DNA of 64,000 bases from Lactococcus protaetiae (GTDB lineage Bacteria; Bacillota; Bacilli; Lactobacillales; Streptococcaceae), in contig NZ_CP041356.1 in NCBI RefSeq assembly GCF_006965445.1, forward strand, positions 1,116,001 through 1,180,000. The letters are read 5' to 3'. The position numbers and the translations under genes are program-made. Positions 34,997 through 42,379 of the stretch are shown here, piece by piece. Below the pieces are notes generated by a model. The model had not been told where the DNA came from and did no database searches. It worked only from the letters and a program-made list of their open reading frames with translations. Each line of letters begins with the position of its first letter. Position 1 is the stretch's first letter.

Positions 34997-35400
34997 CGAA
35001 AGTTTTAAAAAAGAAATTAGATCCTCAATTTTTTCCCAGTGTTGAAAGCGAAGAAAAGGACTTTGAGGTACGGTTAAATGATTGTGATTATCAAGTTGGG
35101 GATATTTTAGAGTTAAAAGCTTTTAAAGATAATCATTATTACTGTCGTGTTAATATCAATGATAAAGTTTCATGGGTAACTTGTCATGAGGGTTGGGCGG
35201 ATATCATCAGAGTAAGAGTGGTAAGTGTGTTGAGTGGTGAAGCTTTTAATTATTATGAAGAATATTATGATACGATTGACGGCATTACTACCTCTGCTGT
35301 AATGGAAGTTTTACATGACTATTTCCATATAGAATTTTTGCCAAAGAATTATGTTGTACTAGGCATTAAACTTTTAGGACAGGGAAAGGATATAAAATGA
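34993..35400 (+). CDS. DUF3850 (ASCH-like) putative RNA-binding protein
   Basis: The 135-residue protein opens with LKKKLDPQFFPSVESEEKDF, then EVRLNDCDYQVGDILELKAF, and ends in FLPKNYVVLGIKLL. This matches the DUF3850 pattern of a PUA/ASCH-type fold (K-x-F-E-x-R-x-N-D-x-x-F-x-x-G-D). A central insertion, about residues 60-105, is longer than usual. Its partner is unknown. It is coupled to the upstream membrane gene. Confidence 0.65.
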   Translation: MTKVLKKKLDPQFFPSVESEEKDFEVRLNDCDYQVGDILELKAFKDNHYYCRVNINDKVSWVTCHEGWADIIRVRVVSVLSGEAFNYYEEYYDTIDGITTSAVMEVLHDYFHIEFLPKNYVVLGIKLLGQGKDIK

Positions 35401-35435
35401 GTATTGTCCGAAACGACAAAAAACTAGTCGCTTAA
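35397..35435 (+). CDS. 12-residue coupled mini-frame in repeat R1
   Basis: ATG 35397 overlaps the previous stop (ATGA). The product is MSIVRNDKKLVA, mostly encoded by the 36-bp repeat R1. It may be incidental to the repeat, or a short leader. Confidence 0.25.
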   Translation: MSIVRNDKKLVA

Positions 35436-35439
35436 TCTG
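35404..35439. repeat. 36-bp direct repeat R1
   Basis: It begins TTGTCCGAAACGACAA (a GTC..GAC mini hairpin) and ends TAGTCGCTTAATCTG. It is identical to R2 at 36203-36238. In both cases a CAGATTT partner 10 bp later forms an AATCTG/CAGATT hairpin with a T tail. Confidence 0.8.
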
Positions 35440-35481
35440 TTAGTATTGACAGATTTTTAAATTTAGAAGATTGAGGTAAAA

Positions 35482-35745
35482 ATGGAAGATTCACGATTGA
35501 AATATTTGAGTTTTTTAGAAGAAGACATTCAAGGAATTTATAGAAAAATTAATCTAATTTCTGTAAATGATGGACTTTTGAAAAATGGTGGGGGTGCAAA
35601 AATTTATGATGAAAATGAAGATTATAAGAAGCTCGTTGATGAATTAGAAAAAATGCAACAGGAAATAAGACCTATTGCACTTGATTTATTTAGACGAGTA
35701 TTGGCTCTTAAAGCAGATTGGATTCAGAAAGGGATTATTGATTAA
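35482..35745 (+). CDS. Small hypothetical protein in the R1-R2 cassette
   Basis: The 87-residue protein is helical and acidic (DSRLKYLSFLEEDIQGIYRK, ELEKMQQEIRPIALDLFRRV). It ends tail to tail with, and overlaps by 11 bp, the minus-strand gene that follows. Unknown. Confidence 0.55.
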   Translation: MEDSRLKYLSFLEEDIQGIYRKINLISVNDGLLKNGGGAKIYDENEDYKKLVDELEKMQQEIRPIALDLFRRVLALKADWIQKGIID

Positions 35746-36145
35746 ATTTATCTAATTCTTTGTTGAAATATCTAGTGTAAGGCTGATAAGGTTCATCAAA
35801 ATAAAATTCAATCACTTTGAAAATTTGGGAGACTATTCTTGAAGAAAATCGATTGTTTTGCTCTAAATAGCGAGAAAGTTCACGTTGAATAGTATATAAA
35901 GTGTCATAAGTGAAATTTTGAATGGTATCGCAAATAAAATCTATTTGCTTGTCGCTTATATCAATATGTTTGCTGGCAATGAGCATTTTTTCTTTTGAAT
36001 AGCGACTGGCATACCTTAGAGCATCAATAAGACCTGATTCATAATAAGATTCGGTAAGGCGCTCAGCTAGGACTTCGGATTGTTTTCTTAGAATATTTTC
36101 AGATGCTTTGAAAATGCTATCTAGTTGTTGTGCCGTAAAATTCAT
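35735..36145 (-). CDS. Hypothetical protein, minus strand, in the R1-R2 cassette
   Basis: The 136-residue helical protein reads QQLDSIFKASENILRKQSEV, IDALRYASRYSKEKM and YTIQRELSRYLEQNNRFSSR. It is one of only two genes on the minus strand inside the transfer half of the ICE, and it is flanked by the 36-bp repeats. That suggests acquired cargo. Function unknown. Confidence 0.55.
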   Translation of the reverse strand: MNFTAQQLDSIFKASENILRKQSEVLAERLTESYYESGLIDALRYASRYSKEKMLIASKHIDISDKQIDFICDTIQNFTYDTLYTIQRELSRYLEQNNRFSSRIVSQIFKVIEFYFDEPYQPYTRYFNKELDKFNQ

Positions 36146-36202
36146 GTTGTTTTTTCCTATCTATTATTTTAGCTATATTATATCAAATCACAAGATGATT
36201 TG

Positions 36203-36238
36203 TTGTCCGAAACGACAAAAAACTAGTCGCTTAATCTG
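36203..36238. repeat. 36-bp direct repeat R2
   Basis: Identical to R1, 763 bp further on, and again followed by a CAGATTTTTTT half-hairpin. It lies 57 bp upstream of the adhesin start. Confidence 0.8.
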
Positions 36239-36294
36239 CCTTTATGACAGATTTTTTTATTTTGCAAAATTAAAAAATTAAAGGAGATTTACTC

Positions 36295-38715
36295 ATGAGT
36301 AAATGGAAAAAATTGTTAAATGCCTTAACTTCTGAAAAGAAAGTTACAAATTGGAAAATGCGCAAGGTCAAAAAGGTGTTTGTGTATGGGGCAGCCGTGC
36401 TTGGAATGGTGGCTGGTGTAGGCGGTTTAGTCTATGTGAGCACAGCATTAGCGGCAAGTTTACCAACGGATACAACAGTACATTGGGATAATGACAAACC
36501 GCTCTATTATGAAATAGACCAAAATGGAGTAGAGCATCCCAAACCACTGTTAACAGTTGGGGGAGATGGTGTTACACCTGCGTGGTGTCTTGGTTTGGGG
36601 GTACCACTTCCTAATAATACAACACAGGCTCAGCTTGATTCCACTAATGCTATTTTGAACGCACTAAGTGATGAACAGATAGCAGTGATTAACAATGTTG
36701 ATTATTTGGCGCAAAAAGATGGTTCACTTTTAGCGTATGCACAAGCTCAACACGCTACTTATTTGTTACTTGATGAAGCAGGGGTTTCAGAAAATCAAAC
36801 AAAGGACTTGATTGTAAAAGATAATACGCTTTTACAAGATGCGGATGCTATCAAAAACGGTGCGAATACTTTAATCAACGAAGCGAAGAAAATGCGTGAA
36901 TTACCTAGCTTTAATGGTACTACGATTCAATTGATTCAAGGAGTTGAAAAGACGGTAACCGATACTAAAGGAGTGTTGCCTAATTTTCCTAACTTTAAGA
37001 GTAATGCGGATGGACTAACGCAGAGTGTTTTAGGTAATGATGTTAAACTAAAAGCTGATATTACAAGCAAGCATGGGCTAATTTCAAATGCTTTGCAATT
37101 TTGGAATACAGGACTTCCTACGCAAGCTTTACCTTATTTTGTGTATTCTACGGATGGAGATAGTACAGGAAAACTTAGTCAATCAGTACTTGCAACAAAA
37201 GACCCTTCACAAGCACTTGCAAATCTTAGCGTGAACATCATCGGACTAGGCGAAACCACCCTGTTAAAACATGATGCAGACACAAACAGCACAGAAACCC
37301 AAGGCGAAGCACAATTAGTAGGCTCTGTGTGGGGGCTTTATAAGGCGGGCACAGATACGCTCGTGAACTATTCAGAAGGTCAAGATGGCTATCCTGTGAC
37401 CGTCACATCAGGCGACAAGACAGACGACAAAACCATTCAGCTTAAAATGACTGACCTTACAAAAGGGGTAGGGGTTAAAAATCTTGACAATAGCAAAGAT
37501 TACGAATGGGGCGAATTGGTTGCACCAGAGGGTTATGAACTATCCACAAAACGTTATCCTGTTACTTTCGATTCAAGCAGCTCATTTGATTCAGGCACAA
37601 GTAATTACATTGACAATGTCACCGCAACTGACCGTCCATTAGTTTTTAATTTCATGTTCACAAAAGCCCAAGATGTGAATGGTTCATATACAGGATTAAA
37701 TGGTGCGGAATTTACAGCTACACCACAAGGCACAACTAAAGGTAACCCAATCAAGGTAAGCTCTGGCACAGGAACAGACACAAATGGTTATACAGTGAAT
37801 GGATTAACGGTCTTTGATGGTAAAGCCAATAGTGCGGCTGGAAATCCTAATGAAGACGGTTTAGCAGGTGGCGATTATTTGGTTGAGGAAACCAAAGTAC
37901 CAGATGGAACACAAGCCATCAATCCATTTACGATAACAACGGATAGTGTGAAAGATAAAGATGGTAATGTTACTGGCTATACGATTGTGTTTAAAGATAC
38001 AGTTACCCATCAAGTCATTACTACTCTTGATGTTTCTGCGGATAAAGTGGTTGGCAATAATTTAATGTTTAAGGTCAATCTCGGAACTTTAGTAGATAAA
38101 CCAGTAACCCCAGTAGTGCCAACGATTAAGACCAAAGCGCATACAGCTGATGGCGACCAAACCATTGAAAAGGCTGAAATTTCAAAAGAAACTCCTGTCT
38201 ATGATAAAGTCATGATGACAAATGCTGAAAAAGGCGACCAAATGGTGGCTTCACTTCACCGTATCGTTACGGATAAAGATGGAAAGACAACCGATTCTAA
38301 AGTGATTCGGACATTGAATTTTACAATTGATGATGAAACAGTTATCTCACAAGAAAAACAAATTCAGTCAACCATTGATGCAACAAAAGACGGAGATGTT
38401 TCTGAAGGTTCAACGGTAACTTATGTTTGGACAGAAGAACTATTTGATGAAGGTACAAATCCTGACACGGACAAGCCCGAAGCAGTTCATGATGACCTCA
38501 AAGACCAAGACCAAACCTTGACGGTTGAAAAAGTCAAAGCGCCAACTCCAAAACCAGTTACACCACAGCCAGTAACAAAAGTCGCAAGCGTTCTGCCAAC
38601 AACAGGAAGCTCCACAGGAGATATGCTTGCTTATGGTGGTATGGTTATTCTTTTGTCAACACTTGGCGGTACAATTTACTACATGAAAAATAAAAAGTCA
38701 TCTAAAGAAGAATAG
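36295..38715 (+). CDS. LPXTG adhesin with thioester-like, SpaA and VaFE-type domains
   Basis: The 806-residue protein has a signal peptide (about 28-58, LGMVAGVGGLVYVSTALAA). A thioester-like head follows, with VTPAWCLGLGVP (Cys near residue 99) and a Gln in AYAQAQHATYLL. Next come SpaA-type Ig domains (GSVWGLYKAGTDTL ... WGELVAPEGYEL; YTGLNGAEFTATPQG ... YLVEETKVPDG), then a VaFE-like repeat (IKTKAHTADGDQ ... VTYVWTEELFDEG). It ends in LPTTGSS, a membrane helix and NKKSSKEE. It would be wall-anchored by sortase and could bind surfaces or recipients covalently. Terminator directly after. Confidence 0.85.
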   Translation: MSKWKKLLNALTSEKKVTNWKMRKVKKVFVYGAAVLGMVAGVGGLVYVSTALAASLPTDTTVHWDNDKPLYYEIDQNGVEHPKPLLTVGGDGVTPAWCLGLGVPLPNNTTQAQLDSTNAILNALSDEQIAVINNVDYLAQKDGSLLAYAQAQHATYLLLDEAGVSENQTKDLIVKDNTLLQDADAIKNGANTLINEAKKMRELPSFNGTTIQLIQGVEKTVTDTKGVLPNFPNFKSNADGLTQSVLGNDVKLKADITSKHGLISNALQFWNTGLPTQALPYFVYSTDGDSTGKLSQSVLATKDPSQALANLSVNIIGLGETTLLKHDADTNSTETQGEAQLVGSVWGLYKAGTDTLVNYSEGQDGYPVTVTSGDKTDDKTIQLKMTDLTKGVGVKNLDNSKDYEWGELVAPEGYELSTKRYPVTFDSSSSFDSGTSNYIDNVTATDRPLVFNFMFTKAQDVNGSYTGLNGAEFTATPQGTTKGNPIKVSSGTGTDTNGYTVNGLTVFDGKANSAAGNPNEDGLAGGDYLVEETKVPDGTQAINPFTITTDSVKDKDGNVTGYTIVFKDTVTHQVITTLDVSADKVVGNNLMFKVNLGTLVDKPVTPVVPTIKTKAHTADGDQTIEKAEISKETPVYDKVMMTNAEKGDQMVASLHRIVTDKDGKTTDSKVIRTLNFTIDDETVISQEKQIQSTIDATKDGDVSEGSTVTYVWTEELFDEGTNPDTDKPEAVHDDLKDQDQTLTVEKVKAPTPKPVTPQPVTKVASVLPTTGSSTGDMLAYGGMVILLSTLGGTIYYMKNKKSSKEE

Positions 38716-38716
38716 G

Positions 38717-38743
38717 TAAAAGCAGGCTTAAACCTGCTTTTTA
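38717..38743 (+). terminator. Terminator after the adhesin
   Basis: AAAGCAGG and CCTGCTTT with T run, immediately after the stop codon. Confidence 0.85.
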
Positions 38744-38775
38744 CTGTTGATTAAATTTGAAAGAAGGAATTAAAA

Positions 38776-39003
38776 ATGAAAGTATTGATTGGTTTTACAA
38801 TATATAACGCACAAGGATCACTTAAAAAAGTTTCAAACCTTATGGTTCAGTTCCCAGAAGAAGCAGAAAGCGAAGTTTTAGATAATTTCGAACATGAGGA
38901 GCTGAAAGGTTATTCTGATTCAGAAATTGAATTTGAAATTATTGATGCGGAAGAATGGGAAGCTAAAAATATTGAATATTATAATCAGTCGGAAAATTAT
39001 TAA
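38776..39003 (+). CDS. Small acidic hypothetical protein
   Basis: The 75-residue protein is strongly acidic (FPEEAESEVLDNFEHEELKG, IDAEEWEAKNIEYYN). SD AAGGAA. Unknown; acidity could suggest a DNA-mimic or adaptor role, but no motif supports that. Confidence 0.55.
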   Translation: MKVLIGFTIYNAQGSLKKVSNLMVQFPEEAESEVLDNFEHEELKGYSDSEIEFEIIDAEEWEAKNIEYYNQSENY

Positions 39004-39008
39004 ATGAT

Positions 39009-39371
39009 ATGAAAAATAAATTAAGTAAACTTTTAAAACACCGTCAAATCAAGGACGTTGTTCAAGATAAGCGAACCATCAATGAGTTAAATCAAGCTTT
39101 TATCTTGGACTTTACTTCTTCTTTTAAAGAAGAACTCGAAAAGCAAGGACTTACGGATATTGGGGTCAATGATTTGATTCACTCTATAAGGGCATATCGT
39201 TTGTCTAATCATTATCAGGGAGTGGGTGGTGTGCATTTCTGGAATTTTGTGGTTGATGTTGTTTTTGTTGATGGTTCATCATTATTGATTGAGAGCTATC
39301 AAAATAACTATGTGACTGTTTTAGAATATTTCCCTGAATTTGCAGAAATCAGCGCTCGAATGGAGCGTTAG
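39009..39371 (+). CDS. Hypothetical protein
   Basis: The 120-residue protein reads LLKHRQIKDVVQDKRTINEL, DLIHSIRAYRLSNHYQGVGG and VHFWNFVVDVVFVDGSSLLI. A soluble alpha/beta protein; not recognised. It lies 5 bp after the previous gene. Confidence 0.55.
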   Translation: MKNKLSKLLKHRQIKDVVQDKRTINELNQAFILDFTSSFKEELEKQGLTDIGVNDLIHSIRAYRLSNHYQGVGGVHFWNFVVDVVFVDGSSLLIESYQNNYVTVLEYFPEFAEISARMER

Positions 39372-39384
39372 AAAAGAGGATAAA

Positions 39385-39513
39385 ATGTTTAAAAAGCACA
39401 GCGATTGGGTCGTTTATTCTACAACTAAGGATGATTCAGAAATCCAAATCCCAACCCAAACGGTAATGGCAACACAAGACCCTGTTCTTAAAGCTAGGAA
39501 TGAAAGTAAATGA
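39385..39513 (+). CDS. 42-residue hypothetical protein
   Basis: AAAGAGG precedes ATG 39385. The product begins MFKKHSDWVVYSTTKDDSEI. Its stop overlaps the next start (ATGA), which supports translation. Unknown. Confidence 0.5.
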   Translation: MFKKHSDWVVYSTTKDDSEIQIPTQTVMATQDPVLKARNESK

Positions 39514-39725
39514 AAAGTATAACAAAAGAAGAAATTAAAAATCTTGTTAAAGATTATTTCATTACAATTTATGGTTCAAAACCTGTTCCATTCTTAAAAA
39601 TGACAGAAGAAGAACAAGCGGTGATTTATGCCATGCGAGATTTAACCTCAAACGAGAATTATCGTTCTCAGAGTGTTGAGGTATTCAGAAATTTCTTCAC
39701 GCTTTCCCTATTTAAGGTAGAATAA
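39510..39725 (+). CDS. Small hypothetical protein
   Basis: The 71-residue protein is coupled to the 42-residue frame. It contains FLKMTEEEQAVIYAMRDLTS. Unknown. Confidence 0.5.
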   Translation: MKSITKEEIKNLVKDYFITIYGSKPVPFLKMTEEEQAVIYAMRDLTSNENYRSQSVEVFRNFFTLSLFKVE

Positions 39726-39784
39726 GTTTTTGTTAAGAGAATTATTATATAATATTAATCAAGAAAAAAGAGGGATTTGAGGGA

Positions 39785-40399
39785 ATGTTAAAATTTGGGG
39801 AGCGACTAAAAAAGTTAAGGATTGAGAAAGGGCTAAGTCAGACTGCATTAGGAAGAGCGGTTGATAAAGGACATAGCACGGTTTCAATTTGGGAAATGGG
39901 GAGTTCTAAACCTAAGATGGAAGTAATCATTAGGCTTGCTAAGATTTTAGGCACTACAACAGACTATCTCTTAGGAGTTGAGGAAGAGCAAAGAGACATT
40001 CTTATTTTATACACGAGAAAGTCTTGTAGTTCGTCGTTGATGGCAAAAAGATGGTTAGAAAACAGAGGGATTCTATTTAAAGAGGTTGACCTCGTAAAAC
40101 AACCACTGACTAAAACAGGGTTTATCCAAATGTTACAATCTTCTGATAGAGGAACAACACAGCTCATTGCGCAGAGAAGCCGAGCGTATCAAAAGTTAAA
40201 AAGAAGTATTAACTTTGATGAACTGACAATAAGTGAGCTTTCGGCACTTGTTCAAGAGTATCCCACTTTACTTAAAAGTCCTATCTTATACGATAGAAAA
40301 CGGTTAGAGGTTGGCTTTAATGAGGTTGAGATTAGAGCCTTTGTACCACGACCACAACGTCAGGCAAAGCTTAAAGCGATTCAAATATCAATACCATAA
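39785..40399 (+). CDS. XRE-Spx fusion transcription regulator
   Basis: Of 204 residues, 1-65 are an XRE DNA-binding domain (GLSQTALGRAVDKGHSTVSI, TTTDYLLGVEEE). Residues 71-204 align along their length with Spx/ArsC: LILYTRKSCSSSLMAKRWLE (Cys81, Ser84 in place of the second Cys), a DRGTTQLIAQRSRAYQKL segment with Gly123 and Arg131 matching Spx Gly52 and Arg60, and LLKSPILYDRKRLEVGFNEV. Spx normally lacks its own DNA-binding domain and acts by gripping the RNA polymerase alpha C-terminal domain. The fusion would target that activity to a chosen site. It has its own promoter-like TATAAT upstream and a terminator downstream. Confidence 0.85.
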   Translation: MLKFGERLKKLRIEKGLSQTALGRAVDKGHSTVSIWEMGSSKPKMEVIIRLAKILGTTTDYLLGVEEEQRDILILYTRKSCSSSLMAKRWLENRGILFKEVDLVKQPLTKTGFIQMLQSSDRGTTQLIAQRSRAYQKLKRSINFDELTISELSALVQEYPTLLKSPILYDRKRLEVGFNEVEIRAFVPRPQRQAKLKAIQISIP

Positions 40400-40428
40400 A
40401 CATCTAAGTTTAAATCTTAGGTGTTTTT
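40399..40428 (+). terminator. Terminator after the XRE-Spx gene
   Basis: ACATCTAAG / CTTAGGTGT stem with T6. A second hairpin, AAAGCAGG/CCTGCTTT (40443-40470), follows at once. Confidence 0.8.
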
Positions 40429-40489
40429 TGTATAAGAAGAGTAAAGCAGGTCAAAAAACGCCTGCTTTTAGTTTTGGTTAGGAGTAGAA

Positions 40490-40999
40490 ATGGTAGAAAA
40501 AACAATACTTGGAATAGGAGCTACAAACTGGTTTAGTGTATGCTTTCTAATTGACATTGCAATGGTTTTGATGTTGGGCTCACTCATTTCTCGTTCTGAG
40601 AATACGGAGAATAGGAAAGAAAAATATATTCTTTTTGTTATCGGTGCTTTGATTTTAATTGTTACCTTGGTGGGCTTTTTTTCTCCAACGACATTGACAA
40701 AAAAAGTAACAGTGACTGAAAACAAGTATCAGGTGGTAAACACCGAAGGAAGCTTATTAAGTAATCAGGATTTTAATGTTCTACTAAAAAATACAGATGG
40801 AACATTGATTAGAAAGTCAGTTGATTTTAGGACAGTGAAAATAAAAGAAGGGGAAAATTTTAGCTATTTTGAAAAAATTGAGCAAATCACTTATAAACCT
40901 TCCACCATTCTAGGTGCTTTTTTTAAAGAAATTCCAAGAGATGAAAATAATCGAACAGTGAGCTTGACAATTCCACAAGACATCTTAAAAAAACAGTAA
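40490..40999 (+). CDS. Two-helix membrane protein of unknown function
   Basis: The 169-residue protein has membrane helices at about 12-30 and 47-66. An outward domain follows (VTVTENKYQVVNTEGSLLSN, ... IPRDENNRTVSLTIPQDIL). SD AGGAG. No family. Confidence 0.6.
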   Translation: MVEKTILGIGATNWFSVCFLIDIAMVLMLGSLISRSENTENRKEKYILFVIGALILIVTLVGFFSPTTLTKKVTVTENKYQVVNTEGSLLSNQDFNVLLKNTDGTLIRKSVDFRTVKIKEGENFSYFEKIEQITYKPSTILGAFFKEIPRDENNRTVSLTIPQDILKKQ

Positions 41000-41009
41000 A
41001 GGGGTTAAA

Positions 41010-41189
41010 ATGTATGTTGTAAAAATGCGTGGGGGCTATCTTTGCGCTAATAAGGACGTGACAAGGCGTTTAAGATATGCCACAAAATTTAAGACGGAAG
41101 CGGATGCCGAAGAACTCGCTCAAAAATGGTTAAGAAACGATATTTCGTATGAAATTGTTCCTTTGGAAATGGAGCTAGAGCAAGCATGA
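41010..41189 (+). CDS. 59-residue hypothetical protein
   Basis: AAGGGG precedes ATG 41010. The product begins MYVVKMRGGYLCANKDVTRR and includes KTEADAEELAQKWL. The pattern resembles small ICE/phage accessory proteins with a degraded SPOR-like fold. It overlaps the next gene start (ATGA). Confidence 0.5.
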   Translation: MYVVKMRGGYLCANKDVTRRLRYATKFKTEADAEELAQKWLRNDISYEIVPLEMELEQA

Positions 41190-41368
41190 AATTTAAAGAA
41201 AAATTGCAAAAAGTATGTCTAAGAACTCGTTCGGAAAAGTATAGCAAAAAACTAGACTTTATTTTAAATTTTACTCTTTATTCATTAGCGGTTGTATCAA
41301 TTTTTATTGTAATTGTAACTGTTGGATTCGTTACAATATCATTTTTAATAGATACCAAAGCGCACTGA
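41186..41368 (+). CDS. Small single-helix membrane protein
   Basis: 60 residues: a basic amphipathic start (KEKLQKVCLRTRSEKYSKKL), then one membrane helix (YSLAVVSIFIVIVTVGFVTI). It converges with the minus-strand gene that follows and overlaps it by 38 bp. Unknown. Confidence 0.5.
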   Translation: MKFKEKLQKVCLRTRSEKYSKKLDFILNFTLYSLAVVSIFIVIVTVGFVTISFLIDTKAH

Positions 41369-42245
41369 TTATAAAAGGAAATATAATTAAACGAAATTTC
41401 TCTTTGTTTACTTTCGCTTGAAATTCTAAATCCTCATAGTATAACTCACCGATAGTGAAAATTCTAAAACAAGTTCCTATAACATAAGAGGAATAAAAAA
41501 CCTGTGAAATCATGACAAAAATTGAGTATATTTTAAACAAAGGAGTTAGTGTCTTTAAGAGAGAAGCATCACTGTTTGTTGTAACGAGTGATATTATTGA
41601 CAGTTTTTCTAGAGAGATACTGTTAAAAATGTAAAATAAATAACTGGTCGCAAGAAGCGACAATAAATAAATGGCAATATTTCTTTTACGATAAAGTACA
41701 CTTTTATTTAAAATCATTTTGATAATAACAATAATTGAAAAAATAATTTGTGCAAATGCTGTACTGTTAAAAACTCTCTGCAAACTACTCATTAATATGA
41801 AGTATAAGTTATGAGTAAGAGAGGTAAATTTGGAGTTATTATTAAACCAGTCATTCAGAGTTACGTTGAACACAGGATTGACAACTTTCCATTGAGTAAA
41901 CACGTAATAAAGAAATAAAGCTAGTATGATTATAGTAATATATCTCCATATTCTATGATTTCTTATCTCATAATTTTTTTGCTCCACTGGACTCAAACCA
42001 TAAGAGGTTTTGAGGTTATAGTCGTGATATCCAGGAAATGACATTTGAATGTTTTGATTATAGGTTCCAATATTGGTGGTTTCTACAGAAACATTTGTAT
42101 TGGACGTAGAAAGGTTATGGTGTTTGGGCGAAGTTTTAGATAATTTAAACTTAACAAACTTATAAATATCAATAGCAGGTGGGATGGCGGCAATTACTGT
42201 AGCTGTATTTACCAAAAAAGAGATTAAATCCATAAAATCCTCCAA
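41331..42245 (-). CDS. Multi-helix membrane protein, lone minus-strand cargo
   Basis: The 304-residue protein has a short N-terminal hydrophobic stretch (LISFLVNTATVIAAIPPAID). A polar segment of repeated small residues follows (HNLSTSNTNVSVETTNIGTY, NQNIQMSFPG). Then come about five membrane helices from residue 100 on. Not recognised. An isolated, oppositely oriented gene in an ICE is a usual place for a defence or exclusion function, but nothing in the sequence proves that. Good SD (GGAGG) before 42245. Confidence 0.6.
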   Translation of the reverse strand: MEDFMDLISFLVNTATVIAAIPPAIDIYKFVKFKLSKTSPKHHNLSTSNTNVSVETTNIGTYNQNIQMSFPGYHDYNLKTSYGLSPVEQKNYEIRNHRIWRYITIIILALFLYYVFTQWKVVNPVFNVTLNDWFNNNSKFTSLTHNLYFILMSSLQRVFNSTAFAQIIFSIIVIIKMILNKSVLYRKRNIAIYLLSLLATSYLFYIFNSISLEKLSIISLVTTNSDASLLKTLTPLFKIYSIFVMISQVFYSSYVIGTCFRIFTIGELYYEDLEFQAKVNKEKFRLIIFPFIISALWYLLKMIL

Positions 42246-42379
42246 AAGTAAGGGTTTTGTTGCAATGTTATGATTTTATTATATTCTATAAATCTCATTT
42301 AAACAACTGATAAAATAGAAATATTAAAAAAAAATATAAAAATTGAAATACTATCAAATAAAAATATCGAAAGGAAGTT

